Shown piece by piece: positions 54,701-64,000 of a DNA stretch of 64,000 bases. The translations under genes were made by a program, and so were the position numbers. Numbering within the stretch: the stretch's first letter is position 1; each line of letters begins with the position of its first letter. Source of the stretch: Scatophagus argus. Taxonomy: Eukaryota; Chordata; Actinopteri; Scatophagidae. The notes below the pieces were generated by a model. That model was not told the origin of the DNA. It worked only from the letters and a program-made list of their open reading frames with translations, and made no database searches. The stretch is taken from NCBI RefSeq assembly GCF_020382885.2, contig NC_058515.1, forward strand, positions 5,315,223-5,379,222, in the 5' to 3' direction.

Positions 54701-57440
54701 AAGGTTTTCACATATCCAAACTCACAGCAGTCCATTTAGGAACCACACCAGACAGTCAGTATCAGTTTTCAAATCTATAATCATGCAACAGATCTTATCT
54801 CAGTCTCCCCACAGGGAGACATACAATCCCATGCCTTCTCCATTCACTTTATATAACATTACTTAGAACTACCTAAAACCTCCATTCAAAATGCAGATTA
54901 AGTCATTAAAGCAACGCTTGAAGTAGTAGCAGTATTTTAAGTCAGTTTTCAGCAATTTGCATTTCAGTGAGTTAGTGATAGGTCTATGATTGAATTATTA
55001 TCAAATTTTAATGAGAAAAGGGATTTCAGCATGATTATGCCTTAATTTATCTACTGAGTAATACTGTAGATAATAGAGGAAGCACTTTGTTTCAGTGCTT
55101 TTAGGGATGATGCAAGCACAAGTGTTACAATGAGGGAAATGATGAGTCATCATTGGAGCAGTTTTAGAATTTGGAGTGGTTTCGTGGCGAGTTTTAGTGT
55201 TAAAATAATATGTGTCATAAATCTAATGCTAATGATCTCCCTCAACGGAAACTTTTAACTGATAACAAAAAACAAATAAATAAAGGGTTTAAACTGTTTC
55301 ATATCTTACCTTGACATTTCTTTTGATGATCTCTCGACTCATAAGGACACGCCCCTCTGATAAGTCGATCCCAGACAAGGGTACGAGGGTCTCTCCAATG
55401 ACCTCATCACGGGAGAACCTATCAAAGCTGAGTACCATGAAGTGAAGGGCCAACTCCGACACTCGGGCAAGCGGGATCCCGTAGAAGCTGAAGGTCTCAT
55501 CAAAGGCGGGGTCCAGAGTCTTCCTCAGGACTCTGGTCTTGACCCGGTGCTTTTTCTCTGGCAACAGGGTCAGCTTGATGTAAGGGTCAGAGGTCAGGGA
55601 TTGCTCATCAGTTGGGGTCAGGCCATGGGCTTCCTGGATCAAAAAATCAAATAAATTAGTCAGTCAAGACTGTCTGAAACCATTTTTATTCAAGTTTCTG
55701 CCAAAAGGCTGATTGTAAAGACACACACCTAAACACCAGGCTAAACACATACAGTACCTTGATATGGACGATGAACGCCTTCCTCTCTGGTTGGTACTCC
55801 AGGGAGAAGTGGAGGGTCCCTAGCCCGCCCTCCTTCTCCTCTCCATGGGACTTGTCCACAGCCGGGGTGGGTGCCTGGCTGGAGAGGGTGCTGGATGGTG
55901 AGGGGAGGTCACGATGGTCCATCACTCCAGGTTGGGTGAACCCTGCATGAGGAGATGGTAGCTCCAGGTCTGGGGAGCTCCTCACCTTCTGGTGGTGGTG
56001 ATGAAATGGTTTGGTGGTGAAGTTGCCATTCAGGTCCCGTTTCTCCAAATCCAGATGCAAAGTCGGCCTGGAATCGTTTGGACTTGATGCCAGTTTCCCG
56101 GTACTGGTTGAGCTCATTAGCGACGTAGTGTGGCAGTTTCCATTAACATCAGTTTTATTGGTGTCATTGGCTGTCGTGGTGGCAGGTGCAGCAAACTTCT
56201 TCTTGCCGCTGAGGCTCTCTGGGTAGATGTCAACCCCTTTGAGCATGTGCACAAACTTGTAGGGGGGTGTCTTCTGGGATTTCGTGTTTTTACGCTGGCA
56301 ACAGATCCACGCAAAGGCTGACACAGTGAAGACAAGGCCAAAGACACTCACCACAGCAACACCCACTGGCACTGCCACTGGAGGACAGAATGACAGAATG
56401 GAGAAAATAACTTTAATTGAAAATGTCTGACTACACATCACACCAAACACTTGGGAACAATCCCATATACCTCAACAGATTTTGCTTTTACACGAGGCAA
56501 CTGAATCCATTTTGTGTGTCTGACTGACGCAGGCTGCAGCCTTGAGTCAGAGAGAGAGATGAAAACAAGGCAATCTGTTCAACCCTGATGAAGTCCCATC
56601 CGCACTGTCTTCATATTCCAAACATGGCTTCAGCAAATCAACAGGAAACAGTTGGTGAATGTAATGAACTACTGAGAAAACTACATAACGTCATTATGGG
56701 AACGGTCGATTTCTTGATGGCAGATTTATAATTGTGGTTAAACTCAGAAGCATAGCATAGAAAGGTAACAAAACCTTGCTAAAAGCACAAAGGGAGAAAA
56801 ATGTACTTGGTTTTTCTGTTGTCTGGTATAATAACAATCATTGTGATGACAATGTCAGTAGATGTTAAGTACACCTCCAGTATAAACAGGTTAGGGAAGA
56901 TTTTTTAACGACTAGACTTTAAACAGGAAACATAAGGATCATTCTGGTCAATACAGGGAACAAACACAAGCTTATATAACACAGCACAACAGATTCTCAT
57001 AGATTGCATTACTTTTCTTTGTGCTTACCATCTTATCCCTCCCCACTGTCAAAACAGGCTGGCTTACCCTGACATTACATTTGAAAGAAGGGCATAATAG
57101 TTCACAGAGGGGGAAGATTTGATCATATGAGAACCCATTTTAATCATGTTTCAACAGTAGCAGTACATTAAGGACCTAATTTCTTTCAATGTTACTTTTG
57201 TTTCCTGTGGTATCACTAGAGCCCCAATATGAAGGCATATTACAGGGATATTTGCACTGAATTCTTCCACTCATTGTTTCGTGATATTAAACTGTGACTT
57301 AAGAGCCATCACCCCGCTTTCACATGCAGTCTGAGTTAATAGGTCTGGTTCAATGGAGGAAACAAAAACCATTTCCTGCTGTTAAGAGGGCAGCCCAGTG
57401 GAAAAGCACTCAGGTTAACACCCATACAGACAGACACACA

Positions 57441-57474
<34 letters not shown>

Positions 57475-58390
57475 TCATGTACTTTTCCTGTCAATCTTTT
57501 TCATCTGGTCAAATCTACAGTAGTTTATAGGCTTCCAGTGTCTGATCATGTATGCCTGTGGATAATTGGTAGTTCCTGTGGTATTATTTTAGAAGTTCTT
57601 ATCCCTATACATTATAATTTTAAGTGTGCACACTGTAAGTTCGGAGGTTTTTGGCATACCATCCATGTAAAATGTAGTACTAATCTGATAGGACTGTCTC
57701 TCATTCAGACTTCTCCGTGAGAGGGCAATGAGGTAGTAAACAAGTTCGGTTCAATTTTAGACCACAGCACTTGAGCATACCGTTTTCCAGCTATTATTTG
57801 CATAAATTTTTCAGCTCAACGCCATGGGCGGACTGATTTACAAGACAACAACAACAGACAGATGGATATGGCAACGGGAGGGCGTTGAGGAGCCGCTGAA
57901 CCGAGAGGACATTAAGAAAACAAACAGGTGCTTTCCAGGCTTCACCTGTGCAATCGTAACACCCACTCTATCCCAAATTATGACGAATTTATATATATAC
58001 CACCTCCTCCCTTCTGGTTAGTTTTCCTGATAATTAGTTGTCGCCCTTAAGCTAGCAACAAAATGGAGGCTGAAAGTCTCCCCAAACACGTTGAGTTATG
58101 GTGTAATAGGGTTGGTAGTCAGTATATAAGACAACGTTATTCACTTTTACTTCTGTATTCATGCACATAGCTGTACTGGGTATCAATTTTTAAAACAAGA
58201 AGCCAAAGTTCAGAGCATAAAATTAAAAAAAAAAACAAATTAACTATTGGCAGCGCGAATAGATGTGTCACGTCTAATGAATAGGTGTGATTAAAAACAG
58301 CCGGATACATTCACACCTGTTTCCTTCATAACTGAATAAGGAGAGTTTGGACTCACCGAGCTGAGCTCCTTCTTCCACCATTGGCGCCAT
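51406..58390 (-). CDS. syt4: Synaptotagmin-4, complete
   Basis: Vesicle membrane protein of the SYT4/SYT11 class that regulates dense-core and postsynaptic vesicle traffic. Exons in transcript order: 58390-58357, 56377-55758, 55633-55310, 52330-52210, 51725-51406. All junctions are GT-AG; the sum is 472 residues against 425 in human SYT4. Layout: short luminal N-terminus (MAPMVEEGAQL), one membrane helix at about residues 12-38 ending in a Cys pair (FAWICC), a long linker with TPPYKFVHMLKGVDIYPE and LHLDLEKRDLNGNF (both SYT4 hallmarks, not SYT11), then C2A (about 197-325) and C2B (about 328-465). C2A reads LSFDRFSRDE: the Asp of synaptotagmin-1 is Ser, the known SYT4/11 substitution that weakens calcium binding by C2A. 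The protein ends in RRQIAKWHAMSEE. Extra length is mostly in the linker. Confidence 0.95.
51726..52209. other. syt4 intron 4
   Basis: TG-rich patch near 51937-51965; otherwise nothing recognised. Confidence 0.5.
52210..52330 (-). CDS. syt4: syt4 exon 4: start of C2B
   Basis: Codes KSSGRGELLLSLCYQSTTNT then LTVVVLKARNLPKTENNGPT. Almost identical to human SYT4 up to the loop before DPYVKV. Confidence 0.95.
52331..55309. other. syt4 intron 3
   Basis: 3 kb separating the two C2 domains. No exon, repeat family or regulatory site recognised. Confidence 0.5.
55310..55633 (-). CDS. syt4: syt4 exon 3: C2A
   Basis: 108 codons with clean phase-0 borders. Holds TSDPYIKLTLLPEKKHRVKT, RKTLDPAFDETFSFYGIP and LSFDRFSRDEVIGETLVPLS. 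Ser replaces the third C2A calcium-binding Asp, as in SYT4 generally. Confidence 0.96.
55758..56377 (-). CDS. syt4: syt4 exon 2: membrane helix, linker, start of C2A
   Basis: 620 nt. Begins VAVPVGVAVVSVFGLVFTVS, the membrane helix, followed by the Lys-rich juxtamembrane RKNTKSQKTPPYKF. The linker is Thr/Asn- and Ser/Pro-rich with a His run (HHHH). It ends GTLHFSLEYQPERKAFIVHI at the first strands of C2A. Confidence 0.95.
56378..58356. other. syt4 intron 1
   Basis: 2 kb with a CA/GA repeat at 57433-57474. No exon recognised. Confidence 0.5.
57433..57474. repeat. Compound (CA)n(GA)n microsatellite
   Basis: CA run followed by GA run in syt4 intron 1. Confidence 0.95.
58357..58390 (-). CDS. syt4: syt4 coding exon 1 (34 nt)
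   Basis: Codes MAPMVEEGAQL plus one base. Human SYT4 also begins MAP. The ATG at 58390-58388 is chosen because upstream in-frame residues show no family likeness and the donor GTGAGT follows in the right phase for exon 2. Confidence 0.85.
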
Positions 58391-58696
58391 TGTCTCTGTC
58401 CGAGGTGCTGAAACCGTCCCGTCTGCTCTCACACCGAGCTCTCCTTCTATACGGCGGACTCGCTCTCCTGATGTCGAAGTGCAGTTTATCTCCACGATAC
58501 GTCGGCTTTGATTATCTTTAATAATGCAGGGGTTTTTGTAGGGCTTCAATAATTGAAGAAGCAGCCTTGTTTTCCCAGAGAGAAGGATGGAAGGATGCTC
58601 TGTCCTCGCCCTGCTGCTGTTACTCTGATGCGTGAGTGTGTCTCAGAGGCGGCAACACCCCGTTTCTTCCACCACCCCCTTTCTCTCTCTGTACTT

Positions 58697-58698
<2 letters not shown>

Positions 58699-58732
<34 letters not shown>
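58699..58732. repeat. (CT)n upstream of syt4
   Basis: About 310 bases upstream of the syt4 start codon; reads GAGA on the syt4 strand. Could lie in the 5' UTR or promoter. Confidence 0.93.
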
Positions 58733-58736
<4 letters not shown>

Positions 58737-58975
58737 TCTGTTCACCAACTCCCCCCCGCCCCTCCCTACCGGTAACGGTGAGCTCATCAGTGCTGACGCA
58801 GTGGTGACGAAGGCTGGCTGTGAAATCAGGACCCCCGGTGTAGCAGCACAACAGGACTGCCAATTTCTCTGATTGATTGTGAATGAACGGTCTTAGCCTG
58901 TATCCATCTCCTCCACTGTGTGTGTATATACAGTATATCTACATTTGTGTGTGTGTGTGTATTCCTATTCCTGTA

Positions 58976-59185
58976 GTTGTGGGGATAAAAATGTGATCAT
59001 ACAGTCACATTGCGAGGACCGCCTTACTTATGGGGACAAAATGCGAGTCCCCATAACGTAAATCAAATATTAGGGTGAAGACTTGCTTTAAGGTTAGGCT
59101 GAGGTTAGTTAAGGCAAGGGTTGGGATTAGACAAGTAATGTTCGTCCAGGAAATTAATACAAGTACAAGTATATAATGTCACAAG

Positions 59186-59239
<54 letters not shown>
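58976..59239 (+). repeat. GGTTAG-rich interspersed repeat, copy 2
   Basis: Longer copy of the 17.2-kb repeat; its extra left part has a GGGGACAAAATGCGAGTCCCC-type inverted match. Ends in CT then TG runs (59186-59239). Confidence 0.7.
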
Positions 59240-59240
<1 letters not shown>

Positions 59241-61694
59241 ATCCTTTTCCTACATAGGATGTAGTCCTATCCTTTATTAAAGTAAGAGGTCATTTATCTG
59301 ATAGGTTTGTATGCAGTGATGGTTTCATCTGATAGAGACCGGAAGTAATTAGAATAATAGGCCAGTCTACTGTGACCACAGTGTATTTAATATATTATGT
59401 GTCTTTCAGAGTACATTTTATTATAAGCCTTTCTAAGAAACTTGTAATCACCAGTAATTAGACTTACAGGTCAGTGAAGAACAACCCTCTGCTGTATACA
59501 AACTGTGTTGTATGTGCACATACATATACCCACCAAGGATCTATCAAGTTGGCAGGCTGACGTCATGGGGGCACTGCATACTACATTACACTGCTAAGTG
59601 TGATTAAACTACTGAAGCATATAAATAATATCATAGTTAAGAAGAGGTGAGAGAAGAGAGCTAAAGCTTTTCATAGCTTTTAATGAATGGTGGATGGATG
59701 GAACAGTGTGAGATAGTGTGCATGCAAAGTGTTTGTAATTCACTAACCATTCCTAAGGACAAGAAGCAGAAAAGAAAAAAAAATGGAAAAATAAGAGTTT
59801 TGTACCATTTAAGTTGTGTAAGGGTCAACAACATGAAGACTTTTTTATTGGTTTTGAATCATTTTGCCCAAAGAAGCTAGGCTGGATTTTCTTTATTGTA
59901 TCACCATTCAGCGTATGTGATGTGTAATATAAATTTGACTGTAATGTCTAACTGTAATCAATTGACCAATACAAAAAACGCATAAATGAATAATTTGAAT
60001 ATGGCAACATTCACAAGACAATGTGTTCTGCATTGCCAATAGGCTTACATTTCTTATTATCAAATACTGACCCCTAGTGTTCATAGTCAAGAATGCATGT
60101 TACAAACAAAAAACAATACTGAATCCATTAGGTGTCATAATATTAATATTAGCTAAGATGCTTTCAAATAGCTTCTCCATCAGGAGCCAGAGTTTTTTGA
60201 CATCAGTTCATGTTCTATATCTGAGCAGCTCCTACACACCAAACTAAAGACTCTTTGCTAACATTTGTCCTCCTTTAACCCATTTTTTCCAGGTGTTTTT
60301 ACAGTAACTTGGTGACTTAGACTATTGGAGTCATTTGTTGACTTTAGCTGCCTCATATAAACCACATCCCCTTAGGGTTGGCTCACTATTGACAAGAATG
60401 TGGCAACATGATATCTAGAATTCCGGAAACTAAGCAGCGTATTGTTTCATTGGGCTGTGTTTTTTGCATTTCCATCACTGATATGTGCTTACTTCTACTT
60501 CTCAAATAAAGTTGTTACATTGGAGGGGAAGAGTCAGTAGACTGAAGATAAAAACACTGCGGTCTAGTGCTAGCCACTGGCATGAATCTTTGCAAGTAAA
60601 TGATTAATTAAGAGTTGATACTGTGTTTAATACACTATTACAAAACATAATATTGCAGTACTTGAGTGTATGGATAGTTCTTTTAGCTGGACCTTTAGTG
60701 CTGGTAAATGAATATGGTTGCATTGCAGTCTTCATATATTTGAGAAAGTCATTCCAAAATCACCATTTTACTCTGAGACAACAGAGAGATGAGCAAGTGA
60801 CCACTGAAGAAAGGATTCCAGCTAATCTCAATTCATCTCATTCACTAGAAAATGTGAGATTATAACGAGCAAAAAATAATTTAAAGAGTTTTAATAAGAT
60901 GTTTTATGCATCAACTCATCTGAGTTTAGGGCTTGAGGTGTCTAAAATTTGACGACCCTATCATTACCTATCATGAATCCTACAGTTCCTGCCAGGAAAT
61001 CTACTGCACTGCAGACTAGAAATGCGAAACAGACAAGGATTTCAGCTTGCTGTCCTGTGCCTGCTGTCCCCATATTCTCCCGTGTCCCTCTGCTGGGAGC
61101 AGCAGTGACATTTGTCTTTATTTTTCTGGTTGTACAGTAGATGTATTGTTCTGTGTTAACATTCCATCTAGAGGTAGGATGAAGAATGCATTTTCAATTA
61201 GCTGTCTTCTCCCTGGAAATTTTTATATAAGTACAGAAAAGATTAAACAATAATACAAATTTAAGAATATAACAGATTTCAAGTCATAACATTGCAACAC
61301 CAACAACAGGAAAAATCTGTTGTTAGGGGTTAGGGAGAGTGAAATCCTTTTTAATACCTGCTATATTATTAACTGTCCTGTTTAATTATTAGTTAAAAAA
61401 AACAATACAATCTTATTGGTTGGAACATTCCATTCATTCATGCATAGCAGTAACTTCACTAATACAGTGATTGCTATGCGACAGCAGAACTAAACTACTA
61501 CTACTACTTCAGATAAAGAAACTACAAATATATTAGCAAGCTAAAAAGAATCCCATAAAGACCTCATGAAGTCATGCAGAATATATGAAAAGTGAAGTCA
61601 CTTTAAGTAGCAAAAATTGTTCATTGTATTTATTTATTTATTTATTGTTAATTCTGACTTTGCAAGTGTCTTTTGTCTTTAAATAGGTCAGCTT

Positions 61695-61765
61695 TTAGAT
61701 TAGATTAGATTCAACTTTATTGTCATTACACATGCACAAGCACAATGCAACGAAACGCAGATTTA
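61695..61765. mobile_element. Fish retroposon fragment
   Basis: AGATTCAACTTTATTGTCAT followed by a segment ending AATGCAACGAAACGCAG, a motif widely scattered in teleost genomes as I recall it. Borders uncertain. Confidence 0.45.
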
Positions 61766-62459
61766 ATGTTCCTGACTTCCTCACATAGAATCACTCTTCA
61801 GTTACAAATTTGTCAGGTCATGACTTAAGTCTGACTGGGTGTGACCAAATTGTACAGTTTGAATGAGGATGATGTAGGGTCAATATTAGCTGCTGCAGCT
61901 CTCTGCTAATACTAATACTCATATTTGTTTTGTCTTAGGCCTTAGTTTGAGTTTCCCTGGCTTTCTTTAAAGTCCTTGCAGTGCACCTGCGACGTTAAGG
62001 TCTTAGTAGGTTGCAAACAGTCTCCAAGAGTGTTTCTGTGAGGTACCGATCAGCGTTTTTAATCAGAGAATCGAATCGTCTGTCAGAGGACTTTGCGGCA
62101 AGGTGGGTGGGATGATTGCACAGCTATTGTTCAGGAGTATCAAAATAATACTTGTTTCTGTAGTAACAGATTTTGTTTCATTTATTTAGCTATTTGCATT
62201 AATTGCAGAAACACTAAAACAAATGCATACAACTTCAGCTTTAATACGACTGTGGAATCAATCATACTCAGTCACAGTATTACTAAACATCTGGCCTGCA
62301 TATCTTTAGTTACTGTTATGTACAATAAATAATTAAGAAAATATAAAAAGCGGGTTAATAGCTTTTAATTTTAGTTACTCAAATGTCCTTAAAATTTTGT
62401 ATATCTGCTGTTCTTTTGTTCTTGCTGCTTCATTAACACACTGTGTATGTCCAGCTGGC

Positions 62460-62562
62460 ATGGCAGCATACAGAAAATTCCAGCAGCTCCTTGGATTTGT
62501 TGGATTCATGTTTCTCATCCTGTTGTTCTTTTACCACTGGGACACGTCACAAGAAAAGAGAG
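62460..62562 (+). CDS. CHST12-like coding exon 1: signal anchor
   Basis: Codes MAAYRKFQQLLGFVGFMFLI and on to YHWDTSQEKR. Basic N-terminus then a hydrophobic helix fits a type II Golgi anchor. Acceptor AG at 62453-62454 puts six bases of 5' UTR in this exon. Confidence 0.82.
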
Positions 62563-63980
62563 GTACAGTATGTGTCTATGTGTCTATGTGTGTGTGTGTG
62601 TGTGTGTGTATGAATCTCTGTCACTGCTCCTGTTGTGCATCCTGAGAACAGGTGAGATTTGTTTGTTTTGTTTTGTTTTGTTTTTGAGTTTGTTTTTTGT
62701 TGGGGGGGGGCTTTTGGACTGAACATTCACAATCAATCAATCATTAATTAAGGCTTTGAAAAAGAAAAAACTTCTCACCTCCCCATTACAAAAGCCACCC
62801 TGAAGCAATATTGACACCATGACAGTTACAGTATGTCATCACGTTCACCACAGAGAAGATCCATCAGCTGCAGGAACTGAGGAAGAAGCTGCTGAGAGAA
62901 ATGTGTGATGGTGACAAAGAGGCGTTTTCTGAGGGGAAGCGCGGGTTTGAAGACATGAGTAACGGCGAGCTGGGTAACCTCGTTGTGGACGACAATCGTG
63001 GCGTCATCTACTGTTTTATTCCAAAGGTGATATAGACATCAACAGACACAAGTGGACACACAGTACTCTCTCTCCCAACTGTTTCAGAACATAAACTTGA
63101 ATTAGCAAAGCTAATACATTCAACTAAGACTTTCAGCAAGCAGCAAACATTGTATCTGTTAGTTTTCATTATCTAATAATTATCATTTTTTACAGGAAAA
63201 ATCTCTCTGGTCATGATGTCTTTTTTCTTGTTCTTGTGTTCAGATCAAACATGAAGTGAATTTTATGCATGGCCTAACATTTGTTTAGCATCAGCGTGAC
63301 AGTTTTGTTATTGTGAGCATGTTAGCATTTAGCTGCCTCATCACGGAAAACTCTAGCCTAGACTTGTTCTTATCAACAGGTGGCATGTACGAACTGGAAG
63401 AGGGTTATGTTTTCCCTGAAAAAGGGCGAGCCATATGAGGACCCCATGTCCATATCTGGTGATTTGGTCCACATCCCCAATGAGCTCACTTTCCTGAACA
63501 GCTTTCCAAGAACGGAGATTAAGGTCAGTTCCTACAATTATCAGAAATCTTTTAAAGTTATATATACCATATATGGGACATGTAAGACTTAGTCTCACTA
63601 GTAGTCAATTCAATCAGAGCAGGGTTAGTGTGACAGGGGGTTGATATGTCTGTACATATTGGTTGACCACAGGTGAAGCTGAAGCACTACACCAAGTTCC
63701 TGTTTGTCCGGGACCCGTTTGTCCGTCTCATCTCCGCCTATCGAGACAAGTTCCAGCGGCCCAGGCAGTACTTCTATTATTACTTCGGCCGGGACATATT
63801 GCAACTGTATGCTAACCAGCCCAACCCACCACAGTCAGTGGACGAAGCCTATTCATCTGGTCTGCGCCCCTCATTTTACAACTTCATACAATACCTGATA
63901 GACCCTCAGACGGAAAAGAGGGGGCCCTTCGAACCACACTGGAGGCAGATGTACCGCCTATGCCACCCCTGCCTCATACA
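62460..63980 (+). CDS. Carbohydrate sulfotransferase 12-like, 3'-partial
   Basis: Golgi type II membrane enzyme of the HNK-1/chondroitin 4-O-sulfotransferase family (Sulfotransfer_2), expected to move sulfate from PAPS to GalNAc of chondroitin/dermatan. Exons: 62460-62562, 62854-63026, 63380-63523, 63673-63980; the last ends at a GTAAGC donor and coding continues past the window. 243 residues are visible. The signal anchor is at about residues 9-27 (LLGFVGFMFLILLFF). The 5' PAPS motif is IPKVACTNWKRV, split by an intron after Lys; the 3' phosphate motif is FLFVRDPFVRLISAYRDKF. Later LYANQPN, FIQYLIDPQTEK and HWRQMYRLCHPC match CHST12 better than CHST11 or CHST13. Start ATG at 62460 follows an acceptor at 62454, so a non-coding 5' exon is implied upstream. 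Exact paralogue is not settled. Confidence 0.85.
62563..62853. other. CHST12-like intron 1
   Basis: TG run at 62587-62609 and a GTTTT run at about 62658-62685. Confidence 0.5.
62854..63026 (+). CDS. CHST12-like exon 2: stem and first PAPS strand
   Basis: Codes EKIHQLQELRKKLLREMCDG, a predicted coiled stem, then LVVDDNRGVIYCFIPK. The last part matches IVDDRHGAIYCYVPK of CHST12. Acceptor CACCACAG, donor GTGATA. Confidence 0.88.
63027..63379. other. CHST12-like intron 2
   Basis: Nothing recognised besides splice sites. Confidence 0.5.
63380..63523 (+). CDS. CHST12-like exon 3: 5'-phosphosulfate loop
   Basis: Begins VACTNWKRVMFSLKKGEPYE, the PAPS 5'-phosphosulfate-binding loop, and continues DPMSISGDLVHIPNELTFLN. 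Exactly 48 codons, phase 0 at both ends. Confidence 0.92.
63673..63980 (+). CDS. CHST12-like exon 4: 3'-phosphate motif
   Basis: Begins VKLKHYTKFLFVRDPFVRLI and ends YRLCHPCLIQ across a GTAAGC donor. Holds the Arg/Ser that bind the 3' phosphate of PAPS. Confidence 0.93.
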
Positions 63981-64000
63981 GTAAGCCCATTTATACCAAC

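Larger units (their letters stand above)
58391..62459. other. Shared upstream region between divergent syt4 and the CHST12-like gene
   Basis: Should hold the syt4 promoter and 5' UTR (GC-richer sequence at 58390-58830, with a CT run at 58699-58732) and the 5' exon of the sulfotransferase. Also a GGTTAG-type repeat (58976-59239) and a retroposon-like fragment (61695-61765). No TATA box or defined core promoter could be assigned. Confidence 0.5.

Noticed and set aside
63673..63984. Stop after HPCLIQ as the end of the sulfotransferase
   Set aside because: The stop comes from reading through a GTAAGC donor; the family has about 110 more residues, so the gene continues beyond the window.
1..64000. 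CRISPR arrays, operons, phage or plasmid features, tRNA or rRNA genes
   Set aside because: None seen; all tandem repeats are eukaryotic microsatellites and all genes are intron-split.

Overview
The window is nuclear DNA from a ray-finned fish, most likely a percomorph teleost. The evidence is split genes with canonical GT-AG introns, very dense CA/TG and CT/AG microsatellites, short non-LTR retroposon tails ending in ATGG repeats, and proteins that align best to vertebrate families. There is no bacterial, viral or plasmid architecture.

Four protein-coding genes were rebuilt exon by exon. (1) 964-12297, plus strand: an O-GlcNAcase-like protein (OGA family), 16 exons, with its 5' end outside the window. 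(2) 15590-32396, minus strand: a complete single-unit urea transporter of the SLC14 family, 8 coding exons, 378 codons plus stop. (3) 51406-58390, minus strand: complete synaptotagmin-4, 5 coding exons, 472 codons plus stop. (4) 62460-63980, plus strand: a carbohydrate sulfotransferase closest to CHST12, 4 exons visible, running off the right edge. Genes 1 and 2 are convergent and genes 3 and 4 are divergent. SLC14A2 and SYT4 are both on human chromosome 18q12, so the centre of the window looks like an ancient syntenic block.

The genes do not form one pathway: nucleocytoplasmic O-GlcNAc removal, urea permeation, vesicle trafficking and Golgi glycan sulfation. The rest is intron and intergenic DNA: 12.3-15.6 kb, 32.4-51.4 kb and 58.4-62.5 kb hold no supportable gene. 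These stretches carry microsatellites, two retroposon tails with perfect target-site duplications (43779-44042 and 48957-49086), a repeat family present twice (17173-17360 and 58976-59239), and one unidentified CpG-containing block near 41.6-42.0 kb.

The most interesting observations concern the urea transporter. Three of four residues I expect to line the urea pore are changed, and one in-frame exon is squeezed between two TG/CA repeats with no pyrimidine tract, a setting that can favour exon skipping. I did not find a convincing undescribed biological system.
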